From Nonomuraea typhae (GTDB lineage Bacteria; Actinomycetota; Actinomycetes; Streptosporangiales; Streptosporangiaceae): a stretch of DNA of 64,000 bases. Position numbers and translations under genes: made by a program. Positions within the stretch are counted from its first letter, which is position 1. Each line of letters opens with the position of its first letter. Below the pieces are notes generated by a model, which was not told the origin of the DNA, searched no databases, and was given only the letters and a program-made list of their open reading frames with translations. Positions 1 through 8,026 of this stretch are shown here, piece after piece. The stretch spans positions 124,001 through 188,000 of the forward strand of contig NZ_VRLV01000009.1 in assembly GCF_009760925.1 (NCBI RefSeq). Reading direction: 5' to 3'.

Positions 1-2
1 TC

Positions 3-3000
3 AACCCGCAGCCGGCCCGCGACGTGCTCCTGGAGTCGTTCTCCTTCGACCCCGGCGGACGCCTCGCCGGCCAGGTCGATGCGATGGGGCGCAAGACCTC
101 GTATCTGTACCTCGGCAGCGACCTGCTGTCGAAGAAGATCGCCGACGACGCGAAGCTGAACGGCTCCACCACTGCGCGAGATGTGGTGCTGGAGGAGTAC
201 AGCTACGACGGTGCGGGTAACCGAGTGAAGCTGGTGACCGGTGGCGGTATCGCCACGGCCGAGTTCGTCTTCGACGCGGCGAGTCGTATCACCTCGCAGA
301 CCCTCGACCCTGCCGCGCTCAAGCGGAAGACCGCCTTCACCTATGACGCCAACGGCAACGCCCTGAAGGCGACCTCGACCGGTATCGGTGCGCGGGCCGA
401 GGTGAAGGAGTTCGCCTACAACAAGGTGAACCAGGTGACGCGGGAGACGGTGGAGAACGGTGATCAGGATCTGGTCTCCACGCTTACCTATGACGATCGG
501 GGTCTGGTCACGGGGCTGACCGACCCGCGTGGGAATGCGGCGGGTGCTTCGGCGGCGGACTTCACCACCACGATGCGCTATGACGCGCTGGGCCGGCTGG
601 TGGAGGCGGCCGGGCCGCAGGTGGCCGTGGACAAGAACGGTGCCAGCGCGAACGCCAAGCCGACCGCTAAGATCGGCTACGACACCTTCGGCGGTCAGAC
701 GCACAAGACCGATGCCGAGGGGCGGACGATCACGTCGGTCTTCGACAAGGCGGGCCGTCTGACCAGCCTTGTTTCGCCCTCGTACACCCCGTCTGGCGGT
801 GCGGCGATCACGCCGACCACGTCGAATGTCTACGACGAGGCTGGTCAGCTGATCAAGACCACGGACCCGCGGGGCAACGCGACGTCGTTCGAGTACGACC
901 AGCTCGGCCGTCAGGTAAGGATCACGGACCCGGCACCCGGTGGCCGTTCGGTGATCGAGTACGACCTGGCCGGGCAGCAGTTGGCGGGCGTGGATGCGAC
1001 CGGGGCGCGGGCCGAGGCGACCTATGATGATCTGGGCCGGTTGATCACGTCGACGGTGGTGGAGCGTAAGCCGTCGGCCGCGGCCTACACCACCAGGCTG
1101 GAGTACAACGACGCCGGGGTGCTGACCAGGCAGATCGCGCCCGGAAACCGCACGACCGGGTTTGTGGTGAATGCGGCCGGTGAGGTCACCACGCAGACCG
1201 ACCCGGCGTCGAACAAGACGCTGTTTGACTACGATCTGGCCGGACGTGTCGTCAAGACGACCGACGGCGAGGGCAACGCGAGCGTGAGCGAGTACGACCT
1301 GGCTGGTCGCCGGGTCGGGGTCAAGGACCTGAACGCCTCCGGCGGGGTGGTGCGCTCGTCCAGCGCCGGCTACGACCTGGCGGGCAACCCGATCTCGGCC
1401 ACTTCGCCCGAGGGGCATGTGACCCGGCAGACCTACGACGCGCTGAACCGGGTGACCTCGCTGATCGAGCCGGTCTCCGCCGGTGAGTCGATCACCACGT
1501 CGTTCGGCTACGACGCCGCCGGCGCCCGGACCCGGTTGACGGACGGCCGCGGCAACGCCACCTGGACCACCTACAACAGCCTCGGCCTGGCCGAAACCGT
1601 CACCGAACCCTCCACCGCGGCGCACCCGAACCTGGCCGACCGCACCTGGACCAGCATCTACGACGCCGCTGGCAACCCGGTGGCCTCGCTGCTGCCCGGC
1701 GGGGTGCGCATCGATCGCAGCTTCGACCCGCTGGACCGGCTGACGCGTGAGGCGGGCTCGGGCGGCGGCGCAGCCGGCGCTGAGCGCATCCTCGGCTACG
1801 ACCAGGCCGGCCGGGCCACCGCCATCGGCGACCTGAACGTCGATTACAACGACCGCGGCCTGCCGCTGTCGGTGAAGAAGGGCACCGTCCAGCAGACCGG
1901 CTATGCCTACAACGAGCTCGGCGCCCCCAGCCAGCGGACCGATGCCGCCGGCACAGCCGCCTTCACCTGGGACGCCGCCGGTCGGCTGCGCACCGCGCTC
2001 GAGCCGGTCACCGGCCGCACCCTGACCTACGACTACGACAAGGCCAATCGCCTGACCTCCATGACCGGCAAGACCAGCGCCGGGGCCGCGAGCGACTCCC
2101 AGACCTTCACCTACGACGCCGTCAACCGGCTCGAATCGCAGACGTTGAAGAACGGTACGGGCGCTCAGCTGGCGAAGATCACCTACGGGTGGGACAGGGA
2201 CGACAACCTCACCACCAAAACCACCGCCGGTACGGCAGGCGCCGGAACCAGCACCTACACCTACGACCACGCCGGCCGGCTGACCTCCTGGACCGCCCCC
2301 GGCGGCGCCAAGACCGACTACGGCTGGGACGCCTCCGGCAACCGCACCAAGGCCGGCGACAAGACCTTCACCTACGACGAGCGCAACCGCCTCACCAGCG
2401 GGGACGGCGCCACCTACGCCTACACCCCGCGCGGCACCCTGGCCACCGAAACCAAGAACGGCCAGAGCACGAACCTGACTTTCGACGCCTTCGACCGCCT
2501 CATCGCCGACGGCGACAGCCTCTACCGCTACGACGCCCTCGACCGCCTCACCACCCGCACCCGCGGCACCGCCCAGCAGAGCTTCTCCTACTCCGGCCTC
2601 GGCAACGACCTGGCCGCAGTCAGCGGCGACAAGTACGGCCGTGACCCCTTCGGCGGCCTGCTCGGCCTGCAGGAAGGCACGGCCCCGGCGGCAGGCGCCT
2701 TCACCGACCTGCACAGGGACCTGGTCGCCACCTTCACCACCACCGCTCTGGCCACCAGCACCGCCTACGACCCCTTCGGCGCCGTCACCGCCCAGACCGG
2801 CGCCAAGATCAGTCTCGGCTACCAGAGCGGATACACCGACCCCGACACCGGCAAGACCAACATGCATGCCCGCTGGTACCAGCCCGGCACCGGCACCTTC
2901 ACCAGCCGCGACACCGCCACCCTCACCCCGATGCCCTCAGTCCAGGCCAACCGCTACACCTACGCCAACGCCTCACCCCTGACCGGCATCGACCCCACCG

Positions 3001-4070
3001 GCCACGCCACCGCTTCCACCGGCCTCGAATACGGAGGAGGCGGTGGGTACACCGGCGACGTGTGCGCAATCGGCTCAGGGCTCCAGCGCTGCGGCGTGAG
3101 CAGTCCGAGTGGTGGAGGTGAAGGTGTGATCGCCTGCAGCGGACCCGGCCTGGACATATGCGGAGCCGGAGACTTCAGCAGCGCCGCTGAACTCGACCCC
3201 AAGTGGTACTACGAGAACTTCGTAGTACCCACACTGCCCAATATCAGTGACGAGGAGGCCAAGCGCGCCGGCGCGATGCCGAACGGCATGCCCGCGCCCC
3301 CGGGCTTCTGGGAGATGAACGCGGAGGAGCGCGCCGAGTTCACGGCGTTCGCCTCATGGATGAACTTCCTCAACCCGTCGATCACCGAAGAAAAACTGCT
3401 CGGCACGGGGACGGCCCTGGCGAGCAATGCGCCGGGTTCCATGCGGATGAAACCGTCCACGCGGAAAAAGCCGTCCTACTACGAGACCTATAAGAATCTT
3501 CTGAAGGACCGGGACAAGATCGCCAGGGCGGCGAGTTATTACAAGGTGGACAAGGTCTATCTCACCGCCGTCCTCATCTACGAGATGAACCGCATCGAGA
3601 CGGAGCTCTATCGGCGGCACGGGAACATCACCAGCATAGTCACCTTCATGTGGAAGGGCTGGGACGGTTCGTACGGGTTGGCGCAGCTGGAGCCCTACAA
3701 GATTCAGCTCGCGCACAAGCATTACTTCAAGAAGGACATCACTGCGAAGCAGGCCCTTCGCATGCTGCGAAAGGATCCCTACGGGTCCGCCGCCATGTAC
3801 ATGCGGTACCTGCGCGATACGGTGCGCGTGCAGAACAAGAACGGCACCTGGCGGCGCATGACGTGGGCTGAGACGGCCGTCGCCTATTGCGGATGTTCCG
3901 GTGTAACCCGGAACAAGAGCAACAATACGTGGACGGTTAAGAAGTTCCAGGATTGGATCTATTACGGAACCGACCGGCCGGCTACCTCGGCCGGTGAAGA
4001 GGCGCGCAAGCGCATGATCGCCATGCGAAGCGGCTGGGCGATTCAGGCGGCCTACGAGTTCTGGGGCTGA
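3..4070 (+). CDS. RHS/YD-repeat protein with C-terminal lysozyme-like domain (5' partial)
   Basis: The frame is open to the left edge, so the N-terminus and any secretion signal lie outside the window. About 990 residues are YD repeats (YDGAGN, YDANGN, YDLAGR and variants), followed by the RHS core end motifs (GYTDPDTGKTNMHARWYQPG, then RYTYANASPLTGIDPTGH near 2950-3005). In polymorphic toxins the variable toxin begins just after DPTGH. Here a Gly/Ser-rich linker leads to a basic domain at about 3460-4070. It contains VYLTAVLIYEMNRIE and then GWDGSYGLAQLEP, an arrangement resembling the catalytic Glu and the GxxGLxQ segment of lysozyme/SLT transglycosylases. The fold assignment is inference. 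The YD shell is known to encapsulate the C-terminal toxin. The next gene, 57 bp downstream, is a lipoprotein that could be an immunity partner. Confidence 0.85.
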   Translation, partial: NPQPARDVLLESFSFDPGGRLAGQVDAMGRKTSYLYLGSDLLSKKIADDAKLNGSTTARDVVLEEYSYDGAGNRVKLVTGGGIATAEFVFDAASRITSQTLDPAALKRKTAFTYDANGNALKATSTGIGARAEVKEFAYNKVNQVTRETVENGDQDLVSTLTYDDRGLVTGLTDPRGNAAGASAADFTTTMRYDALGRLVEAAGPQVAVDKNGASANAKPTAKIGYDTFGGQTHKTDAEGRTITSVFDKAGRLTSLVSPSYTPSGGAAITPTTSNVYDEAGQLIKTTDPRGNATSFEYDQLGRQVRITDPAPGGRSVIEYDLAGQQLAGVDATGARAEATYDDLGRLITSTVVERKPSAAAYTTRLEYNDAGVLTRQIAPGNRTTGFVVNAAGEVTTQTDPASNKTLFDYDLAGRVVKTTDGEGNASVSEYDLAGRRVGVKDLNASGGVVRSSSAGYDLAGNPISATSPEGHVTRQTYDALNRVTSLIEPVSAGESITTSFGYDAAGARTRLTDGRGNATWTTYNSLGLAETVTEPSTAAHPNLADRTWTSIYDAAGNPVASLLPGGVRIDRSFDPLDRLTREAGSGGGAAGAERILGYDQAGRATAIGDLNVDYNDRGLPLSVKKGTVQQTGYAYNELGAPSQRTDAAGTAAFTWDAAGRLRTALEPVTGRTLTYDYDKANRLTSMTGKTSAGAASDSQTFTYDAVNRLESQTLKNGTGAQLAKITYGWDRDDNLTTKTTAGTAGAGTSTYTYDHAGRLTSWTAPGGAKTDYGWDASGNRTKAGDKTFTYDERNRLTSGDGATYAYTPRGTLATETKNGQSTNLTFDAFDRLIADGDSLYRYDALDRLTTRTRGTAQQSFSYSGLGNDLAAVSGDKYGRDPFGGLLGLQEGTAPAAGAFTDLHRDLVATFTTTALATSTAYDPFGAVTAQTGAKISLGYQSGYTDPDTGKTNMHARWYQPGTGTFTSRDTATLTPMPSVQANRYTYANASPLTGIDPTGHATASTGLEYGGGGGYTGDVCAIGSGLQRCGVSSPSGGGEGVIACSGPGLDICGAGDFSSAAELDPKWYYENFVVPTLPNISDEEAKRAGAMPNGMPAPPGFWEMNAEERAEFTAFASWMNFLNPSITEEKLLGTGTALASNAPGSMRMKPSTRKKPSYYETYKNLLKDRDKIARAASYYKVDKVYLTAVLIYEMNRIETELYRRHGNITSIVTFMWKGWDGSYGLAQLEPYKIQLAHKHYFKKDITAKQALRMLRKDPYGSAAMYMRYLRDTVRVQNKNGTWRRMTWAETAVAYCGCSGVTRNKSNNTWTVKKFQDWIYYGTDRPATSAGEEARKRMIAMRSGWAIQAAYEFWG

Positions 4071-4127
4071 TCCCACCATGTACGCTCCCACGGATGACGA
4101 CGCTCTGGAACAGGACGGCGGAAACTC

Positions 4128-4628
4128 GTGGCCGTAGATGAACGCCACCGCGCGGTGAAGGGAGTGGGTGCCATCGTCAGGCATATGGCGCTCACTCTCT
4201 GCGCGCTGGTCTTGGTCACAGGATGCGGCCTATGGGGCCGGGAAACGGTCAGAGCCGATGCCGGTGCCGTCAGGCAAGTGCTCGACATCGGGCGCGCTAT
4301 CGCGCAGACCACCGAAGACCCGATTTTCGGCGATGTCATTCAGATCGACGACATTCTGGTCATGGACGTCGGCGCGTCATCCTTCGCAGAAGGAGTAGAC
4401 ATAGCAAGCGGTCGGCTGGCGGAACGCGGATGGTCGCCCGTTTCCAAGGATGCGCGAGGAGCTTTGATGAAGTCGAAGCGCTGGAAGGACACGAGCCTGA
4501 CCATCCAGCCGTTCAAGACCGGTAACGAATACGGGCTCGAACTGCCCGATAGCGTGGCGGAGAAGGTCAGGCTCACTTCAGGACCAGGAATATACGTGCT
4601 CGTGGTAGTGACGCGTGTACGTCCGTAG
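4128..4628 (+). CDS. Small lipoprotein, candidate immunity protein of the RHS toxin
   Basis: Up to 166 residues with a lipoprotein signal: a hydrophobic stretch ending LVLVTGC, so Cys would be lipidated and the protein would sit on the outer face of the membrane. The GTG at 4128 gives a long N-terminus; in-frame GTG 4155 (MKGVGAIVRHMAL) or ATG 4185 would give a more typical signal peptide, so the start is uncertain. The mature part (~130 residues) is mixed alpha/beta with no family I recognise. It lies 57 bp after the RHS gene on the same strand, where immunity genes usually sit. A membrane-anchored extracytoplasmic location would suit protection against a peptidoglycan-cutting toxin. Function is inferred from context only. 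Confidence 0.7.
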   Translation: MAVDERHRAVKGVGAIVRHMALTLCALVLVTGCGLWGRETVRADAGAVRQVLDIGRAIAQTTEDPIFGDVIQIDDILVMDVGASSFAEGVDIASGRLAERGWSPVSKDARGALMKSKRWKDTSLTIQPFKTGNEYGLELPDSVAEKVRLTSGPGIYVLVVVTRVRP

Positions 4629-4650
4629 CCGGAAACCTGGACGGCGTCAA

Positions 4651-4790
4651 AGTACGGCCACGACCTCTCTACCCGCGCCGGCCGCCGGGCTGGGGATCGT
4701 CCCGATGGGCCTGCCCGACGAGCGGCAGGGGCCGGCCTCGGCACTGATTACCTCCGCCGTCTAGATCGGCGCAGAAATCGGCAGCGCACA
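4651..4790 (+). pseudogene. Possible remnant of an MFS transporter C-terminus
   Basis: In one frame the DNA reads ...LGIVPMGLPDERQGPASALI TSAV, a TAG stop at 4762-4764, then IGAEIGSAQGR. This resembles the end of DHA2-type MFS exporters, where a conserved ASALxNxxRxIGxxxG stretch occurs. No longer reading frame surrounds it. I read it as a decayed fragment, but the stretch is short and the resemblance is by eye only. Confidence 0.25.
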
Positions 4791-4911
4791 AGGTAGGAGG
4801 TCTATCGGGAGCCCTCTTCTCCCGCCCATCCCGGTTCTGTGCAAGGTCTCCTCCGATGTTTCCAGCGACATCTGTGCCACATGTGCAGGAGATGACGCTA
4901 GCTACGCCCGA

Positions 4912-4927
4912 GTGCAACCGGTTGCAC
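4912..4927. promoter_or_regulatory. 16-bp perfect palindrome, LacI-family-like operator
   Basis: GTGCAACCGGTTGCAC reads identically on both strands. LacI/GalR-family regulators typically bind palindromes with a central CG and TTGCAA-like arms, so a sugar-responsive repressor is the natural candidate. No LacI-family gene is present in the window. The site lies 53 bp upstream of the candidate -35. Confidence 0.5.
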
Positions 4928-4951
4928 CCCAACCTTCGAAACCCCGAGGTC

Positions 4952-4966
4952 ACGGATCGGATGTCT
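4952..4966. promoter_or_regulatory. Upstream GntR operator half site
   Basis: The right part ATCGGATGTCT matches the palindrome found at the GntR gene (17691-17707); the left arm is degenerate. It lies 14 bp before the candidate -35, and 67 bp centre to centre from the second site at 5019-5033. Confidence 0.45.
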
Positions 4967-4980
4967 CCACGGTTCGAGAC

Positions 4981-5009
4981 TTGACACAACCCATCGTCAA
5001 GACGAGCAT
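4981..5009 (+). promoter_or_regulatory. Candidate promoter of the fucose operon
   Basis: TTGACA at 4981-4986 is a perfect -35 hexamer. With a 17-bp spacer the -10 would be GAGCAT (5004-5009), a weak match. Two GntR-like sites flank it, which fits repression of this promoter. Confidence 0.4.
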
Positions 5010-5018
5010 CAAGGGTCG

Positions 5019-5033
5019 AGACATCCGATGTAT
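5019..5033. promoter_or_regulatory. GntR (FadR-type) operator before the fucose operon
   Basis: AGACATCCGATGTAT matches the perfect palindrome AGACATC-G-GATGTCT at the GntR gene at all but one position outside the ambiguous centre. It ends 16 bp before the GTG start of the first gene, much as the auto-site lies 11 bp before the preferred start of the regulator gene. Confidence 0.6.
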
Positions 5034-5049
5034 GACCTAGGGATGCGGT

Positions 5050-5895
5050 GTGAAGCTGCTGCGAGTAGGACCCGTTGGCCAGGAGCGGCCGGTGGTGATG
5101 GACGCTGCCGGTGACCTGCGCGACATAGGGGAGCCCGAGATCGACGGGGCCTTCTTCGCCTCCGGGGGAGTGGCGCGGGTTCGTGACGCGCTGGATGCTG
5201 GCAGGCTGCCCCTGGTCGAGGGCCGGGGGCTGCGGGTCGGGGCGCCGGTTGCCCGGCCGGGCAAGGTCGTGTGCATCGGGCTCAACTACCGCGACCACGC
5301 CGTCGAGTCGGGCGCGGCGGTGCCGGAGGAGCCGGTTGTCTTTATGAAGGCGGCCAACACCGTGGTGGGGCCCGAGGACGAGGTGCTGGTGCCGCGGGGG
5401 AGCGTCAAGACCGACTGGGAGGTCGAGCTCGCGGTCGTCATCGGCGCTACCGCGCGATACCTGGCCGATCGGGAGGCGGCTCTCGGTGTCATCGCGGGGT
5501 ATGCGATCTCGAACGACGTCTCCGAGCGGGAGTTCCAGCTCGAGCGCGGCGGTCAGTGGGACAAGGGCAAGTCGTGTGAGACGTTCAATCCGCTCGGGCC
5601 CTGGCTGGTTACCGCCGACGAGGTCGGCGATCCGCAGGATCTGACCATGCGGCTCTGGGTCAACGGTGAGCTGCGGCAGGACGGTCACAGCAAGAACATG
5701 ATCTTCGATGTGGCGGAGATCGTCCGGTATCTGAGCCAGTTCATGGTTTTGGAGCCGGGGGACGTGATCAACACGGGGACCCCTGCCGGCGTGGCGCTCG
5801 GGTTGCCCGGCCAGCCGTACCTCAGGGCGGGTGACGTCATGGAGCTGGAGATCCAGGGGCTCGGGCGGCAGCGGCAGACGGTGGGGCAGGCATGA
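5050..5895 (+). CDS. Fumarylacetoacetate hydrolase-family protein, likely 2,4-diketo-3-deoxy-L-fuconate hydrolase
   Basis: A 281-residue FAH-family enzyme with a GTG start. The family motif GLNYRDH lies at residues 77-83, the divalent-metal ligands E124 and E126 in TDWEVELAVV and D156 in ISNDVSER, and the C-terminal GDVINTGTPAGV loop is present. In the non-phosphorylating L-fucose route a member of this family splits 2,4-diketo-3-deoxy-L-fuconate into pyruvate and lactate. The FAH family also includes other ketoacid hydrolases and isomerases, so the substrate is assigned from the neighbours: a fuconate dehydratase overlaps its stop by four bases and a dehydrogenase follows. It is the first gene of the operon and carries the operator sites. 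Confidence 0.85.
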   Translation: MKLLRVGPVGQERPVVMDAAGDLRDIGEPEIDGAFFASGGVARVRDALDAGRLPLVEGRGLRVGAPVARPGKVVCIGLNYRDHAVESGAAVPEEPVVFMKAANTVVGPEDEVLVPRGSVKTDWEVELAVVIGATARYLADREAALGVIAGYAISNDVSEREFQLERGGQWDKGKSCETFNPLGPWLVTADEVGDPQDLTMRLWVNGELRQDGHSKNMIFDVAEIVRYLSQFMVLEPGDVINTGTPAGVALGLPGQPYLRAGDVMELEIQGLGRQRQTVGQA

Positions 5896-7187
5896 CGGCG
5901 GCGCCGTACCGGATCGTGGGGATGGAGACCCACGACATTCGGTTCCCGACTTCGCGGGATCTGGATGGTTCTGATGCTATGAATCCGGATCCGGACTACT
6001 CCGCGGCGTATGTCGTGCTCAGGACTGACGACGGGCACGAGGGGCACGGGTTCGCGTTCACGATCGGGCGTGGCAACGACGTGCAGACCGCGGCCATCGG
6101 CGCGCTCGAGCCGTACGTGATCGGACGGGATGCCGAGGATCTCGGGACGCTCTACAAGGAGATGGTCAACGATTCGCAGTTGCGGTGGCTGGGGCCTGAG
6201 AAGGGCGTCATGCACATGGCGATCTCCGCCGTCGTCAACGCGCTGTGGGACCTCAGGGCCAAGAGGTACGGCAAGCCGCTGTGGCTGCTGCTGGCCGAGA
6301 TGTCACCCGAGGAGATCGTGGACCTGGTGGACTTCAGGTACCTGAGCGACGCCCTCACGCCGGACGACGCGCTGGCCATTCTCCGCGCCGCCGAGCCCGG
6401 GCGGCAGGAGCGCGTGGCGCGGCTGCGTGAGCAGGGGTATCCGGCCTACACCACCTCGCCCGGGTGGCTCGGTTATGACGACGACAAGCTCCGGCGCCTC
6501 TGCAAGGAGGCTCTGGACCAGGGGTTCAAGCAGATCAAGCTGAAGGTCGGCGCCGATCTTCAGGATGACATCCGCCGCTTCACCACCGCCCGCGAGGTGT
6601 GCGGCCCCGACTTCCCCATCGCCATCGACGCCAACCAGCGCTGGGACGTGGCCTCGGCCATCGAGTGGGTGAACGCCCTCCGGCGGTTCAGTCCCCACTG
6701 GGTCGAGGAGCCGACCAGCCCGGACGACGTGCTCGGACACGCGGCGATCGCCGCGGGCATCCGCCCGATTCCGGTCGCCACCGGCGAGCACGTGCAGAAC
6801 CGCATCGTCTTCAAGCAGCTCCTGCAGGCCGGGGCCATCTCCTACCTGCAGCTCGACTCGGCCAGGGTCGGCGGGGTGAACGAGAACATCGCGATCCTGC
6901 TGCTGGCGGCCAAGTTCGGGGTGCCGGTCTGCCCGCACGCGGGCGGGGTCGGGCTGTGCGAGCTGGTGCAGCATCTGGCGATGTTCGACTACGTCGCGGT
7001 CAGCGGCTCGCTGGAGGGCCGGGTCATCGAGTACGTGGACCACCTGCACGAGCACTTCCTCGACCCGGTCGTGATCGAGAACGGCACCTACGTGGCGCCG
7101 TCGCTGCCCGGGTTCAGCGCGCAGATGCGGTCCGAGTCGATCGCCGCCCACGCCTATCCGGGCGGTGACGTGTGGAGGGATCAGTGA
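5892..7187 (+). CDS. L-fuconate dehydratase (enolase superfamily)
   Basis: 431 residues, starting within the stop of the preceding gene. The N-terminal signature THDIRFPTSRDLDGSDAMNP is characteristic of L-fuconate dehydratase. All catalytic positions of the mandelate-racemase subgroup are present: K216 and K218 in IKLKVG, metal ligands D246, E272 and E299, and H349 in CPHAGG. They are offset by exactly two from my recollection of the characterised Xanthomonas enzyme. The enzyme dehydrates L-fuconate to 2-keto-3-deoxy-L-fuconate in the cytoplasm, using Mg2+. This is the most specific assignment in the operon and defines its pathway. Confidence 0.93.
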   Translation: MTAAPYRIVGMETHDIRFPTSRDLDGSDAMNPDPDYSAAYVVLRTDDGHEGHGFAFTIGRGNDVQTAAIGALEPYVIGRDAEDLGTLYKEMVNDSQLRWLGPEKGVMHMAISAVVNALWDLRAKRYGKPLWLLLAEMSPEEIVDLVDFRYLSDALTPDDALAILRAAEPGRQERVARLREQGYPAYTTSPGWLGYDDDKLRRLCKEALDQGFKQIKLKVGADLQDDIRRFTTAREVCGPDFPIAIDANQRWDVASAIEWVNALRRFSPHWVEEPTSPDDVLGHAAIAAGIRPIPVATGEHVQNRIVFKQLLQAGAISYLQLDSARVGGVNENIAILLLAAKFGVPVCPHAGGVGLCELVQHLAMFDYVAVSGSLEGRVIEYVDHLHEHFLDPVVIENGTYVAPSLPGFSAQMRSESIAAHAYPGGDVWRDQ

Positions 7188-7918
7188 GTCTCAAGGCCAT
7201 CGTCACCGGCGGCGGTTCCGGCATCGGGCTGGCCACCGCGCACGCGCTTGCCGGCAAGGGGATGACTGTCGCCTGTTTGGACGTCAATCCGCCCGGCGAG
7301 CCTTTTATCGGCATAAAAGTGGATGTGGTGGATGACGCCCAAGTCCGTGCCGCCGTCACCGAGGCGGCCGAACGGCTCGGCGGCATCGACGTCCTGGTCA
7401 ACAACGCGGGCATCGGCGCTCAGGGCACCATCGAGGACAACCCGGACGACGAATGGCGGAAGGTCTTCGAGGTCAACGTCTTCGGCATGGTCCGGGTGGC
7501 CAGGGCCGCCCTGCCGTACCTCAGAAGGAGCGAGCACGCCGCGATCGTCAACACGTGCTCGATCGCGGCCACCGCCGGCCTGCCCCAGCGCGCGCTCTAC
7601 AGCGCCACCAAAGGCGCGGTCATGTCGCTCACGCTGGCGATGGCCGCCGACCACGTGCGTGAGGGCATCCGCGTCAACTGCGTCAACCCCGGAACCGCGG
7701 ACACCCCCTGGGTGGCCCGGCTCCTCGACGCCGCCGGCGACCCCGAGGCCGAGCGTGCCGCGCTCAACGCCAGGCAGCCGATGGGCCGCCTGGTCAGCGC
7801 CGAAGAGGTCGCCGCGGCCATCGCCTACCTGGCCGGGCCGGAGTCCAGCGCGACCACGGGCACCGTGCTCGCGGTCGACGGCGGAATGCACGGGCTGAGG
7901 TTGCGGCCGACCCGATGA
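7184..7918 (+). CDS. SDR dehydrogenase, likely 2-keto-3-deoxy-L-fuconate 4-dehydrogenase
   Basis: 244 residues from GTG 7184, chosen because GGAGGGA lies just upstream; it overlaps the dehydratase stop. A classical short-chain dehydrogenase: NAD-binding TGGGSGIG at residues 8-15, NNAG at 73-76, catalytic S126, Y139 and K143, and a C-terminal TTGTVLAVDGG typical of the family. An acidic residue after beta-2 (LDV) favours NAD over NADP. In the L-fucose pathway an SDR oxidises 2-keto-3-deoxy-L-fuconate to the diketo acid that the FAH-family enzyme cleaves; an L-fucose dehydrogenase role is the alternative. Confidence 0.85.
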   Translation: MSLKAIVTGGGSGIGLATAHALAGKGMTVACLDVNPPGEPFIGIKVDVVDDAQVRAAVTEAAERLGGIDVLVNNAGIGAQGTIEDNPDDEWRKVFEVNVFGMVRVARAALPYLRRSEHAAIVNTCSIAATAGLPQRALYSATKGAVMSLTLAMAADHVREGIRVNCVNPGTADTPWVARLLDAAGDPEAERAALNARQPMGRLVSAEEVAAAIAYLAGPESSATTGTVLAVDGGMHGLRLRPTR

Positions 7919-8014
7919 CACACCCCTGAAGCGGCCGGCCGCTCACATCCCCTGAAGCGGCCGATCCGCTCACACTCCCTGAAGTGGCCGACCCGCTCAC
8001 ACCCCCTGAAGAAG
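7919..8014 (+). repeat. Tandem ~27-bp intercistronic repeats with palindromic cores
   Basis: Between the dehydrogenase and the sugar-binding-protein gene a unit of the form CAC-A-NCCCCTGAAG-NGGCCGNNCCGCT occurs almost four times (7919-7943, 7944-7970, 7971-7997 and a partial unit at 7998-8014). The first contains the perfect palindrome AGCGGCCGGCCGCT; later copies are progressively degenerate. On mRNA each unit can form a short hairpin. Such elements between catabolic and binding-protein genes often adjust relative transcript stability; that role is inferred here. Confidence 0.7.
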
Positions 8015-8026
8015 GACACCTGGCAC

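Larger units (their letters stand above)
4629..5049. other. 421-bp intergenic control region upstream of the fucose operon
   Basis: No intact gene is visible. From left to right it holds a possible MFS remnant, a 16-bp perfect palindrome of LacI-family type (4912-4927), a GntR-operator-like half site (4952-4966), a candidate -35 TTGACA (4981-4986) with a weak -10 GAGCAT (5004-5009), and a near-perfect GntR operator (5019-5033) just before the first gene. Confidence 0.6.

Noticed and set aside
3354..4184. 276-codon frame antisense to the RHS C-terminal domain
   Set aside because: Considered as a possible antisense immunity gene, but it is a shadow without start signals and the sense frame continues the RHS protein.
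4669..5688. 339-codon open frame antisense to the FAH-family gene
   Set aside because: Overlaps a clear enzyme gene and shadow-type composition; no ribosome-binding site or motif.
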